Below are positions 35,906 to 45,912 of a stretch of DNA of 64,000 nucleotides, piece by piece. The position numbers and the translations under genes are program-made. Under the pieces are notes generated by a model. The model ran no database searches, was not told the origin of the DNA, and worked only from the letters and a program-made list of their open reading frames with translations. Location of the stretch: assembly GCA_947246015.1 (NCBI GenBank), contig CAMXQE010000001.1:1-64000 (forward strand). Direction: 5' to 3'. Within the stretch, counting starts at the first letter, position 1; each line of letters begins with the position of its first letter. Source of the DNA: an uncultured Lachnospiraceae bacterium (GTDB lineage Bacteria; Bacillota; Clostridia; Lachnospirales; Lachnospiraceae).

Positions 35906-37546
35906 TCAGCCATTATGTACTTCATATAAAACGCTGCGTGCCACAGCGTAACCTGTACTTCCCTTCTTTGCAGAAGCACAGAACATTCCGTTTTTGACGC
36001 CTACCCAGCGTCCGGGAACTGCCTCCGTCTCTCCTGCCTTTTGATAATTGGCGCCATCCGTGCCATATTCAATTGTCACCAGCTCCAGGGGGAACCCTTT
36101 CTCGTTATCATTCAAATCTCTTGTACCGGTCCGCTTCACAGTATACCTTACATAAATCTCTTCTGCCTGCGCAAAATCAACCGCCGGAAGCACCTGCTCC
36201 GCTTCCTCCGTCCTGTCAGGCAGGATTTTCCCATATTTCTGTACGCCCGTAATGAAAGCCGGAACAAGCTGTCCCTCCTCCTTCCGGAACGTAAGCAGCC
36301 CGTAGCTCATCCCCATGGAAATCACTCCCGCTTCCTCTCCGTCCTCCAGATGCGAAAGATCCATCTTCGTCACACAGGCAAATTCGGGCGCAGGCCACTT
36401 CTGCATCAAAAGATTAGGCATGTCTCCATAAACCGTATCCTTATATACCGCATTTAATTTCATGCCGTTTCCTGTCAGTTCATACCATTCCGCTTTCGGA
36501 TTTGCATTCCACTGCCACTGAAGCCCTAATTTATTTCCGGTGAAATCATCCGAAGTCTCCGGCTCACACACTTCCGCCTCTGCGTTTCCGACATCAGGCT
36601 TCCTGTATTCCGCTACCGGCTCCCCATAGTCATTCCCCTCTTTTGCAATACCAATCACCGGCCAGTCCTCCTGCCAGCTCATTGGCTGCAGGTGCGTAAT
36701 ACGTCCGGCTGCATAAACATCCTGAAAATGAATGAACCAGTCTTCCCCTGTAACGGTATCCACCCATGCTCCCTGATGAGGTCCGTTTACGGCGCTGCCG
36801 CCCTGCCGCATCACCACTTTATATTCATAAGGTCCGAATACATTTTTAGAACGCAGCACCGTCTGCCAGCCAATCTTCACCCCGCCTGCAGGCGCAAAAA
36901 CATAATACCAGCCATTTCGCTTATACATCTTAGGGCCTTCAATTGTCACCTGGTCATTCTCGTTTCCGTCGAATATCTTTACTTCTTCCCCAATCAGCCC
37001 CATTCCGTCCGGCTGCATCTCTACCATATGGAGGACGCTCTTATAACCGATACGGCTCTTTGCCACTCCTGCAACCAGATAGGCTTTCCCGTCTTCATCC
37101 CAAAACGGGCAGGGGTCAATCCAGCCTGCTCCCGGCCTGATATTGACCGGCTCCGACCATTTTCCGAAGGGGTCCGTGGCAGTACTCATGTAAATGCCCT
37201 CGTCCGGCATGGGAAAACAAACAAAATACGTTCCTTCATGATACCGTATGGACGGCGCCCATACACCGCATCCATGAACCGGAACCCGGTAACGTTCATC
37301 CGGAATTTCGTCTATCACATAGTTTACCACTTTCCAGTTTACCAAATCTCTGGAATGGAGAAGCGGAAGTCCCGGTGCATTGCAAAAACTGGAAGCGACC
37401 ATAAAATAATCATCCCCCACACGAATCGCATCCGGGTCCGAATAATCCGCATAAAGTATCGGATTGCGGTAACTGCCGTTCCTCAAATCGGCATTCCATA
37501 TACTGCCTGCCGTCAGACTTGTGCCTGATTTTGCCTCATTGTCCAT
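35906..37546 (-). CDS. GH43 family glycoside hydrolase
   Basis: Five-bladed propeller hydrolase with the catalytic residues in [14 protein letters not shown] (base Asp), [16 protein letters not shown] (pKa Asp) and [11 protein letters not shown] (acid Glu). The C-terminal 200 residues are a beta-sandwich with [18 protein letters not shown], typical of the beta-xylosidase/arabinofuranosidase branch. No signal peptide, so it works inside on imported oligosaccharides. AAGGAGG precedes the ATG. Length 546 aa. Next to a carbohydrate-binding protein gene in the utilisation cluster. Confidence 0.92.
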   Translation of the reverse strand: MDNEAKSGTSLTAGSIWNADLRNGSYRNPILYADYSDPDAIRVGDDYFMVASSFCNAPGLPLLHSRDLVNWKVVNYVIDEIPDERYRVPVHGCGVWAPSIRYHEGTYFVCFPMPDEGIYMSTATDPFGKWSEPVNIRPGAGWIDPCPFWDEDGKAYLVAGVAKSRIGYKSVLHMVEMQPDGMGLIGEEVKIFDGNENDQVTIEGPKMYKRNGWYYVFAPAGGVKIGWQTVLRSKNVFGPYEYKVVMRQGGSAVNGPHQGAWVDTVTGEDWFIHFQDVYAAGRITHLQPMSWQEDWPVIGIAKEGNDYGEPVAEYRKPDVGNAEAEVCEPETSDDFTGNKLGLQWQWNANPKAEWYELTGNGMKLNAVYKDTVYGDMPNLLMQKWPAPEFACVTKMDLSHLEDGEEAGVISMGMSYGLLTFRKEEGQLVPAFITGVQKYGKILPDRTEEAEQVLPAVDFAQAEEIYVRYTVKRTGTRDLNDNEKGFPLELVTIEYGTDGANYQKAGETEAVPGRWVGVKNGMFCASAKKGSTGYAVARSVLYEVHNG

Positions 37547-37662
37547 AACTGCCTCCTTATTCCATATTTCATAAAATACCGTACCTATACGCTCAATATG
37601 TTATATGATATAATACAGGCTGAAAAAAGTCAACGGCGTAATAACAATCACAAATCCTTCAA

Positions 37663-37718
37663 GTAACAGGGAAACCTTCGGCTTCCCTGTTACGGACTTT
37701 GCAGCCAGTGCAAAGTCC
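37663..37718. repeat. Two tandem hairpins upstream of the GH43 gene
   Basis: Stem 1 GTAACAGGGAA (37663-37673) with 37683-37693; stem 2 GGACTTTGC (37694-37702) with 37710-37718, directly adjacent. They lie just after the carbohydrate-binding gene's stop and may end or process the transcript. Confidence 0.6.
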
Positions 37719-37730
37719 CGAGCTGAACTG

Positions 37731-38525
37731 TTACTCCTTCAACACTTTCCCGTACACCTCCATCTGGCTCAGTGCAGGAAACGGCGACGGGTCATCCGCT
37801 TTTATCAAATCACTCAGCTTCACCCATGTAATCCGCTTTTTTTCAAACGTAACCACATGCGGCAGGCTGCTCTTCTCCAAATCCCACAATATCTCCGAAC
37901 CGTCGGAAAAACTCAGCTTCACCTGTGTCCACCAGTTATCGTGAGGGAAATCCGAACGGGTGTAGAGAACTACCTTATCCGCCTCCACTTCCCTTCCGAA
38001 ATCCACGGTCATCTCCGCATCGTCCTGCATATTGATACCCCATGATTCATACGGCCACTCTCCATGGGAGCGGTTCTCACACACACCGTCAATGGCATTG
38101 CGTGCCGCAAAGACCGACTCTCCCCTCGTCTCCACATTGGCATACGCATGGGGAAAGCATCCTGTATCCCCGTGCTGGTCGCACACGTTCAATGCCAGAT
38201 TCCGGTAAGCCACTATCTCATCCTGCCTTGCCGTCCTTGCATACAGATAATGCCTGTTCCCGTAAAATACCTTCGGGGAATAGCAGATACGCTTCTCGCC
38301 AAAAGGTATCTCATAGGACACATTCCCTGTAATATAGCAGAAAGCCGCTCCCAGCGCATCATCCACCTGCAGGAATACATGCAGATTTTTTTCCGAAGTT
38401 TCCAACACGATACGGTCGCCCTCCTGATACTCTGCCGTACACACCAGACTTACATAATCCTCTCCGCTGCTTACGCAAATCGTCTTCCCGTTCCTATCCA
38501 AAACCTTTAATGCCAGTGTCGCCAT
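37731..38525 (-). CDS. Carbohydrate-binding-like protein
   Basis: A 264-residue cytoplasmic protein. The C-terminal half (about 130-260, SWGINMQDDAEMTVDFGREV and later VKLSFSDGSEILWDLEKSSL) looks like a galactose-binding/F5-8 type C jelly roll; the N-terminal half is a further beta domain. There is no signal peptide, which is unusual for a binding module. The ATG at 38525 (AAGGTGG upstream) is preferred. Co-directional with YesL- and DUF2264-type genes, so likely part of the same catabolic operon. Confidence 0.65.
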   Translation of the reverse strand: MATLALKVLDRNGKTICVSSGEDYVSLVCTAEYQEGDRIVLETSEKNLHVFLQVDDALGAAFCYITGNVSYEIPFGEKRICYSPKVFYGNRHYLYARTARQDEIVAYRNLALNVCDQHGDTGCFPHAYANVETRGESVFAARNAIDGVCENRSHGEWPYESWGINMQDDAEMTVDFGREVEADKVVLYTRSDFPHDNWWTQVKLSFSDGSEILWDLEKSSLPHVVTFEKKRITWVKLSDLIKADDPSPFPALSQMEVYGKVLKE

Positions 38526-38566
38526 ACTATCCACCTTATCCTTTCTTCCATTTCCATTTTATTCTG

Positions 38567-39193
38567 TCATTCCTGTCCTTCCACCCCGTTCCATCCGTAC
38601 TTGGGAAATATCATCCACACCAAAATCAGGGAATGGATATAAGCAATCGTTCCGGCCCCCACTAACAGTACCGGCCAGAAAACGAACACCCCCAGAGCCA
38701 GAATACAAACCACAGTAACCAGCATTAACATCACCCAGGAAAAATTCTTGATGCTGACCATAAAGGTCATAAAGAACAGATTTCCCACCTTCGTATCCAG
38801 CCGCGCTTCCAGAGGAAAAACCAGCACCGCCACAAAAGCATACAATACGGCAAATACGAGAAACAGCCAGAAAGCAAATACCGCAGCCCTTGATTCCAGA
38901 TGATAGAAAAAGTACAGGTCTGTCCCGAGAAAAGCACCTATGGCCAGCACAATCAGCCATACTACGGTAGACTGTACAAAGTTCTCTTTAAAAGCCCTGA
39001 AGAACGACCTCCAAAGATAACCCTCCCTGTTCTTCACCATTTTTAAGGAAACATAATAAAGCGCGGTAGTAGATGCGCCTGCCGTAACGACCGGCAGACT
39101 GCACACCGCCCACATCACCGTCAGGAAAAATACATCAGCCACCCTTCCCATAAATCTCCATACCGGATTGTCATAACTAAACAGCTTCGCCAC
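38567..39193 (-). CDS. YesL-like DUF624 membrane protein
   Basis: Four to five transmembrane segments and the conserved start (FSYDNPVWRFMGRVADVFFL) of DUF624, found beside sugar ABC importers and YesMN systems. The function is unknown. GTG start with AAAGGAG 9 bases upstream. Length 208 aa. Between DUF2264 and the carbohydrate-binding gene. Confidence 0.85.
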   Translation of the reverse strand: MAKLFSYDNPVWRFMGRVADVFFLTVMWAVCSLPVVTAGASTTALYYVSLKMVKNREGYLWRSFFRAFKENFVQSTVVWLIVLAIGAFLGTDLYFFYHLESRAAVFAFWLFLVFAVLYAFVAVLVFPLEARLDTKVGNLFFMTFMVSIKNFSWVMLMLVTVVCILALGVFVFWPVLLVGAGTIAYIHSLILVWMIFPKYGWNGVEGQE

Positions 39194-39298
39194 GATTCCA
39201 TGCTCCTTTCCGTCCTTCTGCGGTGTACCGGATACCCTGCCGCTCCGCCGAAACCCTGCAGAATGTTCCTTAAACGTTCCTGCCTCCGTGCATCCTGT

Positions 39299-41023
39299 CT
39301 ACCATGAACGTCGGTATCCCGCCTTTACTTCCGTTACGATTTCGTTCCTTCCCTTGTGAATCTGATAACGTACCGCAGGAATCCGCGTCATCGGGTGCAG
39401 CAGGTTCGTATTCGGGTCGGCAATGATAATTTCTCCTTTTCCCTCCCCTTCTACCGCAATCACCTGACATTCGCAATATTCGTTTTCCACCCATGCCATA
39501 TTGTCTTCCTGCCCCAGCTTCTCTCCCAGTACATCTATTTCCACCGCAAATCCGCAGTCGCAGGCTTCGCACTCCCTGTCGCTCTCTATGATATGTTTGC
39601 GGATATGCCCGTGCCTGGTCGGGACGATAACCGATTCTACGGAAATACCCTCATACGGCGTCCACTTAGACGTTACGTCCGTTTCTGACACACGGAACTC
39701 CTCACAAATCCTTCTGACATACACATACCCGTTTACCATAAAAGCCAGCATACTGTCCGGAGCCGCCTCATGCAGCTCGCAGGCGGATTTCGCCACATTA
39801 AAGGCAAACCTTGTATCATAGGCAAACTTTCCGTATTTCGCCGGCGTCTGCCCGTGTCCGGCAGGACTGTACTTTCCCGGCACATATGCCGTCGTATGGT
39901 TCTCATAACGATGAATCAGCATATCTGCGTAAAGAAGCGCTGACTGTTCTTTCAGTTCCGGCATAGGTTCCGCCTCCGCGCTCCAGAACGGGTGCTCATC
40001 TGGCAGCATCAATACGGCAAACGTCTTTAACGCCCAGTAAGGGGAGCCAGGACCGTTATACCTCTCTCCCATCACCAAATCGGGATAACCGTATCCGATG
40101 GTCAGAATCCCGTTCCTGTCAAAAACAGGCTTCTTCATCCAGTCACACAGATGCCGCACAATCAACCCTTTCATAACCCCTATGGAAAACGGCTCTACCC
40201 CCGCCATCAGACAGGCGCAGAAAAAACTCACCTGCGAAAAGCGGTAGGTAAGGGAACGCCCGTACGGAAGCGCTGCCCCGTTCTCATCAAACCAGTAAAT
40301 AAACTGCTTTGCAAACAGCTCAGCCCGTTCCTTATACAGTTTGCTGCGCTGTGCATCTTCCTCCTCCATCACCTTCGCATAAAACAAACTGTAAAAATGA
40401 ATGGCAAAAGACACATAATAATCCTTTTGTCCCGAATCGCCGTCCTGATACCACCCGTCTCCAAGATAAAACGTATCCGCACCCTTTAAATACGTCTCCA
40501 GTTTCTCTGCATCATACTTCCTCCCTACTTTCTTAAGGGCAATATTCACAAGAACTGCAAATAAAATCCAGTTGCAGACCGGAAGCTCATACTGATTGAT
40601 TCCATACAGCCAGTCCGCCAAATGGTCCTTCTCCTTTTCCTCCAAAGGCTCCCACACCTTCTCCGGCGCCAGTATCAGCCCGTAAGAAATCGCCGCCATT
40701 TCTACAAACCGTTGGTCAAAAGCATGAAAACCGCCCCAATACTCTCTGCTCTCCGGATTCGTTCCTTCCGCCAGCCCTTTCCGGTACACTTCCTCAAAAG
40801 CAGGCGCACTCCCCCCGCCTGCCCAAAAAGGAACCAGACCCCACAACGGCCTGGAAAATGCTTCCAGCCGGATTGCCTTCTGGTCATAATTCGTCGCCGT
40901 AACACCAAGTATCAGTTCCGCCTTTCCTTCACTATAATAAGGAAGCAGCGGATTTATAATTTCCAACAGCAAATCCTGAAAATCTTTCTTACTCCTTAAC
41001 TTTCCTTCCCAATCCGTCCGCAT
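39299..41023 (-). CDS. DUF2264 domain protein
   Basis: A 574-residue protein with an (alpha/alpha) toroid-like N-terminal region (about 1-350) carrying motifs such as EAFSRPLWGLVPFWAGGG and VCNWILFAVLVNIAL, and a beta-rich C-terminal part. DUF2264 members accompany glycan lyases and unsaturated uronyl hydrolases and resemble heparinase/alginate-lyase folds, but activity is unproven. ATG with GGAG 11 bases upstream. Downstream of the GH88 gene with a hairpin between. Confidence 0.85.
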   Translation of the reverse strand: MRTDWEGKLRSKKDFQDLLLEIINPLLPYYSEGKAELILGVTATNYDQKAIRLEAFSRPLWGLVPFWAGGGSAPAFEEVYRKGLAEGTNPESREYWGGFHAFDQRFVEMAAISYGLILAPEKVWEPLEEKEKDHLADWLYGINQYELPVCNWILFAVLVNIALKKVGRKYDAEKLETYLKGADTFYLGDGWYQDGDSGQKDYYVSFAIHFYSLFYAKVMEEEDAQRSKLYKERAELFAKQFIYWFDENGAALPYGRSLTYRFSQVSFFCACLMAGVEPFSIGVMKGLIVRHLCDWMKKPVFDRNGILTIGYGYPDLVMGERYNGPGSPYWALKTFAVLMLPDEHPFWSAEAEPMPELKEQSALLYADMLIHRYENHTTAYVPGKYSPAGHGQTPAKYGKFAYDTRFAFNVAKSACELHEAAPDSMLAFMVNGYVYVRRICEEFRVSETDVTSKWTPYEGISVESVIVPTRHGHIRKHIIESDRECEACDCGFAVEIDVLGEKLGQEDNMAWVENEYCECQVIAVEGEGKGEIIIADPNTNLLHPMTRIPAVRYQIHKGRNEIVTEVKAGYRRSW

Positions 41024-41061
41024 CGTTCCATTCTCTCCTTTTCCTGTTCCGGAAATGATTC

Positions 41062-41102
41062 AGTATCCCTAAGACAGCGTTTTCAGCCGTCTTGGGGATA
41101 CT
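41062..41102 (-). terminator. Inter-cistronic hairpin after the GH88 gene
   Basis: A 14-bp stem with one G-T pair (AGTATCCCTAAGAC with GTCTTGGGGATACT) just after the GH88 stop on the minus strand. No T tract; may adjust expression of the DUF2264 gene. Confidence 0.5.
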
Positions 41103-41110
41103 TCATTCCC

Positions 41111-42292
41111 TTACCAATACAATGCCCAGTCCTTATGCAGTCTGGTCAGCGCTTCCATATAAAAATAGTCTCCCCAGGAATTACATTCATCCACTCCGTA
41201 ATGATTGCATGTATTATAAGGGGAATGGTTGGAATAAGTGCTGTGCAGCACCAGCCCGTTGGACTCCGTCTCATCCTTCACCGCATAATTATCATACACC
41301 GATTTCATCAGCTGCATGGCATACTTCTTATAAACCGCCGCATCTTCCGGCTCCATGGATTTTATCATTTCCAGCATACCACATGCCGCAATGGAAGCAG
41401 AAGAAGAATCCCTCGGCTGGTCATCCCCGTCCGTAAACTCCAAATCCCAGAAAGGAACCATATCCTTTGGCAGATGCTCCAGAAAATACTGCGTCACATG
41501 CTTAAAATTCTCAATATATTCCTTTCTTCCGGTATATTTATAAGCCAGTGCGCATCCGTAAATTCCCCATGCCTGCCCTCTTGCCCACGCAGAGCCGTCA
41601 CGATATCCCTGACAGGTCGCACCATGGTCAGGCGCACCGGTTTCCATGTTAAAGAAAAACGTATGCCATGTGGAATAGTCCTCACGGATAACATTTTTCA
41701 CCGCCGTATGGATATGCTTCTCCGCAATCTCTCTGTATTTCCCGTCTCCCGTTTCCTCTGATGCCCAGTAAAGCAGGGGCAGATTCAGAAGACAGTCAAT
41801 AATCAGGCGGTAATTCTCCGGCGCATCCATCGGCCCCCACGCCTGTATGAACTCCCCTACCGGATGATAACGGGTAATCAGCTGGTCGGCCGCCTTTATG
41901 GCAGCCTCCCGCCCCTTCTTGCTTCCAATCAGCTTGTAACCTGCTACGCAGGAAGGCGAATACAGAAATCCCATATCATGATGGTCCACCTCTATCTTAC
42001 GCTCAATCCGTTCAAGAAAGCTGTCAATCTGTATCTCTCCCGCAGCCCGCAGCCGTTCCGCCGCCGCATCTCCCGCTTCTTTCATATACTCATAAGCCAG
42101 CCATATCTCTCCCGTCCAAAACCCCGTCGTCCAGTAATTATTCTCAATCGGTTCATAAAATCCGTCCACACTATAAGCCTTCTGAAACTTATAAGTAAAC
42201 TCCGGCAGATTCCGTACCACCTGCTCCGCCGAAAACCGCAGTCCGCTCTCCACTTCCTCCCCGGTAATCACCGGCATATTCTCAAACAACAT
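41111..42292 (-). CDS. GH88 unsaturated glucuronyl hydrolase
   Basis: Strong match in memory to the Bacillus GL1 UGL: catalytic Asp106 in DHHDMGFLYS (UGL Asp88) and Asp166 in LIIDCLLNLPLLYWA (UGL Asp149), plus DGSAWARGQAWGIYG. It hydrates the double bond that polysaccharide lyases leave at the non-reducing end of oligosaccharides and releases 4-deoxy-5-ketouronate, the substrate of KduI/DhuI. No signal peptide, so it works inside the cell. GGAG lies 8 bases before the ATG. Length 393 aa. Confidence 0.95.
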   Translation of the reverse strand: MLFENMPVITGEEVESGLRFSAEQVVRNLPEFTYKFQKAYSVDGFYEPIENNYWTTGFWTGEIWLAYEYMKEAGDAAAERLRAAGEIQIDSFLERIERKIEVDHHDMGFLYSPSCVAGYKLIGSKKGREAAIKAADQLITRYHPVGEFIQAWGPMDAPENYRLIIDCLLNLPLLYWASEETGDGKYREIAEKHIHTAVKNVIREDYSTWHTFFFNMETGAPDHGATCQGYRDGSAWARGQAWGIYGCALAYKYTGRKEYIENFKHVTQYFLEHLPKDMVPFWDLEFTDGDDQPRDSSSASIAACGMLEMIKSMEPEDAAVYKKYAMQLMKSVYDNYAVKDETESNGLVLHSTYSNHSPYNTCNHYGVDECNSWGDYFYMEALTRLHKDWALYW

Positions 42293-42320
42293 AACCTATT
42301 CTCCTATCTGAATATTCATC

Positions 42321-43196
42321 TTATCCTTTCAGTCCGGTAGAAGCAACACCTTCCACAAAATATTTCTGCAGACAGAGGAAAACTACAAGCACCGGTATCA
42401 GCGACACCACTGAGCCTGCCATAATCAGACCATACTCCGCGGAATACTGTCCGATAAACATTTTCAGTCCCAGCTGAATCGTCTTCTTCGTTTCCGTCCT
42501 TAAATAAATCAAAGGTCCGAGATAATCATTCCATGTATTCACAAAAGTAAAAATCGTCAGCGTAGACAGTGCAGGCTTCGACAAAGGAAGCATGATTTTT
42601 GCATAAATCCTGTATTCGCTCATACCGTCGATTCTCGCTGCTTCACACAAGTCGTTCGGTATGCCTTCATAGAACTGCTTCATCATGAACACACCGAATG
42701 CAGAAAACGCCTGCAGGCAAATCATTGCCAGTAATTTATCATTCAATCCCATACTTCTCATCATAATGAACTGCGGTACCATGTATACCTGCCAGGGCAT
42801 TGCGATGGTTGCAATATAGGCAAGGAACAGCGCATTTTTATGCTTGAACTCCAGTTTTGCAAACGAATATGCCGCAAAGCTGGAAGTCAGCAGCTGCAGG
42901 AATGTTACCACTATCGTCAGAATCACCGTATTCTCCACGAATTTCAGCATGGGAATCTTCGTCCATATATTAATGTAATTATCCCACTTGGGATTCTCCG
43001 GAATCCATACGAACGGATCCATCAGGAACACTTCCCTGTTTGACTTAATAGAAGCTGACAGCATCCACAGGAAAGGTACAATCATACATGCCGTTATCAG
43101 CAGCAGTATCAGATACAACCCTACCTTACCGGCCATTTCCGCTTTTCTTTTGGATTTAAATTTTTTAGTTGCCTCGTTATTATTTGCATTACCCAT
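42321..43196 (-). CDS. Carbohydrate ABC transporter permease (MalG-like)
   Basis: Six transmembrane segments and the EAA loop PNDLCEAARIDGMSEYRIYA. GGAGG lies before the ATG. It pairs with the permease at 43222 and the binding protein at 44471; the GH88 gene follows 29 bases downstream, so import and first cleavage are in one operon. No ATPase gene present. Length 291 aa. Confidence 0.92.
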   Translation of the reverse strand: MGNANNNEATKKFKSKRKAEMAGKVGLYLILLLITACMIVPFLWMLSASIKSNREVFLMDPFVWIPENPKWDNYINIWTKIPMLKFVENTVILTIVVTFLQLLTSSFAAYSFAKLEFKHKNALFLAYIATIAMPWQVYMVPQFIMMRSMGLNDKLLAMICLQAFSAFGVFMMKQFYEGIPNDLCEAARIDGMSEYRIYAKIMLPLSKPALSTLTIFTFVNTWNDYLGPLIYLRTETKKTIQLGLKMFIGQYSAEYGLIMAGSVVSLIPVLVVFLCLQKYFVEGVASTGLKG

Positions 43197-43221
43197 TTCG
43201 GTTCCTCCTTTCCTGCCATTC

Positions 43222-44271
43222 CTATTCGCCTAATTTCTTCTCGTATCTGAACTGAATCAGCGTCACTACGAGAACCATTAAGAACAATACCATCGCAATT
43301 GCACTGGAATATCCCAAATCCCAATAATTAAATGCATTCTGGTATATATAGTAAACAAGAACGGTTGCCGATGTACTCAGTTTGCCGTCACCGCCTCCGG
43401 CTAACATGACAGCAATGTCATATACTTTAAAACAGTTAATCGTCAGCATGACCACTACGAAGAAAGTGGTGGAACGCAACTGCGGCCATGTGATATAGCA
43501 GAACTTCTGCCATGTGGTCGCGCCGTCCAGACTCCCCGCCTCGTACAGCTCTGCCGAAATCCCCTGCAGTCCTGCAAGATAGATTACCATATAATATCCC
43601 ATATATTTCCATACACTGAACAGAATCAGTGTGAAAAGCACCAGACTGCCGCTGAACCATTTGGGCAGTTCGTTCTGCGGTACTTTAAAAACAGTCAGAA
43701 GGAGATAGTTGATTGGTCCCTTGGACGGATGGAAAATCATGCTCCATACCGCAGTGATTGCCACCAGCGAAGCCACATAAGGGAAAAATGCCACTGTACG
43801 GAAGAATCCCCTGGCCTTGATTTTCTGGTTCAATACGATTGCTAACGCCAGAGACGCAATCATCGTAAGGGGAACCGTACCGACCACATAGATAATCGTG
43901 TTTTTCAATGCCGCCACAAAGAACGTATCCGTCGGCAGCTTTTTAAAATTCTCCAGACCGACAAATGTAACCGCATTGCTTCCGTCCCAATCCATAAAAG
44001 CCAGAAGAAAAGCAAATACAATGGGAATCAGGGTGAATACGGCAAACCCGATAAAGTTGGGCGCAATAAACGAATAAGCCACAATATCCCTCTTTGTTTC
44101 CCTGCTTATTTTCCTGTTATTCCTGATTGCGGTAGCTTTTCTCTGAATGCCGTCCCTCTTTGCAATCAGCTTTTTCTTCTTTTCTATATTACTTTCTGCC
44201 CGAATCTGCCGCATTAACTCTGCGGATTCCGCTTCCAGTGTTTTTACCTGAGCCGCTTTTTTTTCATCCAT
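43222..44271 (-). CDS. Sugar ABC transporter permease (MalF-like) with charged N-terminal extension
   Basis: About 65 residues of charged helix (KTLEAESAELMRQIRAESNI, KKKKLIAKRDG) precede six transmembrane segments with an EAA loop (SAELYEAGSLDGATTWQKFC). The N-terminal helix is absent from most MalF-type permeases and looks like a coiled coil. GGAG 7 bases before the ATG supports this start, so the extension is real. Length 349 aa. Confidence 0.92.
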   Translation of the reverse strand: MDEKKAAQVKTLEAESAELMRQIRAESNIEKKKKLIAKRDGIQRKATAIRNNRKISRETKRDIVAYSFIAPNFIGFAVFTLIPIVFAFLLAFMDWDGSNAVTFVGLENFKKLPTDTFFVAALKNTIIYVVGTVPLTMIASLALAIVLNQKIKARGFFRTVAFFPYVASLVAITAVWSMIFHPSKGPINYLLLTVFKVPQNELPKWFSGSLVLFTLILFSVWKYMGYYMVIYLAGLQGISAELYEAGSLDGATTWQKFCYITWPQLRSTTFFVVVMLTINCFKVYDIAVMLAGGGDGKLSTSATVLVYYIYQNAFNYWDLGYSSAIAMVLFLMVLVVTLIQFRYEKKLGE

Positions 44272-44379
44272 TCTCTCACTCCTGCCCTTCCTTAGATTTA
44301 CCCGCCAGTACCGGACATTTTGCCCGGAAACGTATTTGGAAATTCCTTCCCGCCATTCTCAAACACATTTTAGTGATAG

Positions 44380-44413
44380 GATGGGGCTGGCGATTTTATC
44401 TGCCAGCCCCATC
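44380..44413 (-). terminator. Hairpin between binding-protein and permease genes
   Basis: A perfect 12-bp GC-rich stem (GATGGGGCTGGC with GCCAGCCCCATC) and 10-base loop, after the binding-protein stop. No T tract follows; such hairpins typically raise binding-protein over permease output. Confidence 0.65.
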
Positions 44414-44470
44414 ACCTGTTTCACGTTTTATGGACTTATTTTCATAAAATTTCCCAGTACGATACCGTTC

Positions 44471-45877
44471 CTACTGTCCCAGTACTTTTCCAACTTCTTC
44501 ATTCATTGCCGCAATACCTTCATCAATCGTCATCTCACGGTTCATGATGGATTTGTGGTACGTATCAAGGATATCGTTAATTTCAGATACGTTCTCTGCA
44601 TAAGGAACTTCCAAATACAGATTGGATACGCTCAGCGCTTCCTTGCTCGCCTCATCGGTCGGGAATCCTTCCAGCCCTGCAATGATACCTGCTACTTCAT
44701 CGTTCATAAGTGCCGGGAAGTTACCTGTTTCCGCCATAACTTTCGCACCTTCCGCACCGGATACCCACTCAACGAAATCGAATGCCGCTTCTTTGTTTGC
44801 AGATACGCTGGTTACTGCCAGACCGGTAATCGTACCGAGGGTAGAACCTGCTTCCACACCTTCTGCGTGAGGATATTTTACAATACCCCAGTTACCGCAG
44901 AGAGAAGAATCATATTCGCCGCTCTGAAGGCTGGCAATCAATGTAGAGATATACCAGGAACCCATATTCAGCATAGCCACATCGCCGCCGGAGAATGCTG
45001 CGGAGTAATGTAAACCTTCTGCACTCAGGTCTGCGTAATTCCGGCAGACAGAATCATCTTCCTGTCCGAGTACCATCTCATAATAAGGTTTGAAATAATC
45101 ATAAGTGCCGTCTAAAATGGAATGTTTTCCATCCAGTACGCCGAACAGCTGTACTGCACTTCTCCATGTATGGTAATGGGTACCGTAAATCTGTGCACCG
45201 AAAGTAGGGTCTGCTACCTGTCTTGCCAAAGCGTCATAATCATCAAAGGTCATGTCGTTGGTCGGATAATCAACGCCTGCCGCATCAAAAATGTCTTTGT
45301 TGTAGAACACAACCCAAAAGTCATTTCTAAACGGAAGTTCATACAGTTTGCCGTCTACCGTCACCTGCTTGTCAACACCGCCGTACTGAGCCAAATCAAT
45401 GCCGGCTGCTGAAATATAGCTGTCAAGGGGCTCCAGTGTATTTTTGGAAACCAGTGTTGCATATCCCGGAACATCCTTAATCGTAACTACGTCAAAGTCA
45501 GAACCGCTTCCCGATAATTCCGTTGCCAGTACTGTCATGTAATCCGTGGAACCCAAATCCGTCATCTCAATCGTTACGTTCGGATTAGCCTTCTCATAAT
45601 TCTCTTTCAGAGCCTGCCAGTAAGGAGTGATATCCTTATCCCAGATTGCCCATTTCAATGTAACCGCTTCGCCCTCTGCCGCAGGTTCTGCTGTATCAGC
45701 GGCAGCCGTGTCATTCGTTTCCGGAGCCGGTGTCTCTGCAGGCGCCGCATCAGTTGCTGCCGGAGCCTCTGCTGCCGGAGTCTCAGCCGCCGGTTCGTTT
45801 CCGGAACCGCCGCATCCTGCCAATACGGATGCCAGCATTGTAGCTGCCAGCAAAATACTTACAAGTTTTTTCTTCAT
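44471..45877 (-). CDS. Extracellular solute-binding lipoprotein
   Basis: Signal peptide with lipobox LAGC (Cys22), then a low-complexity Ala/Pro/Glu linker (residues 30-65) and a family 1 binding protein domain (LKWAIWDKDITPYWQALKEN onward). It captures oligosaccharides and hands them to the two permeases encoded downstream. Gene starts with GGGAGG upstream at ATG 45877. It is the first gene of the importer operon and lies divergent from the YesM/YesN pair that probably controls it. Length 468 aa. Confidence 0.93.
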   Translation of the reverse strand: MKKKLVSILLAATMLASVLAGCGGSGNEPAAETPAAEAPAATDAAPAETPAPETNDTAAADTAEPAAEGEAVTLKWAIWDKDITPYWQALKENYEKANPNVTIEMTDLGSTDYMTVLATELSGSGSDFDVVTIKDVPGYATLVSKNTLEPLDSYISAAGIDLAQYGGVDKQVTVDGKLYELPFRNDFWVVFYNKDIFDAAGVDYPTNDMTFDDYDALARQVADPTFGAQIYGTHYHTWRSAVQLFGVLDGKHSILDGTYDYFKPYYEMVLGQEDDSVCRNYADLSAEGLHYSAAFSGGDVAMLNMGSWYISTLIASLQSGEYDSSLCGNWGIVKYPHAEGVEAGSTLGTITGLAVTSVSANKEAAFDFVEWVSGAEGAKVMAETGNFPALMNDEVAGIIAGLEGFPTDEASKEALSVSNLYLEVPYAENVSEINDILDTYHKSIMNREMTIDEGIAAMNEEVGKVLGQ

Positions 45878-45912
45878 TCTTAACTTCCTCCCTTTTCTTA
45901 TAAGTTTCTTCC

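Noticed and set aside
36692..37528. A 278-codon plus-strand frame opposite GH43
   Set aside because: The GH43 gene on the other strand has catalytic motifs and a ribosome site; this frame has none.
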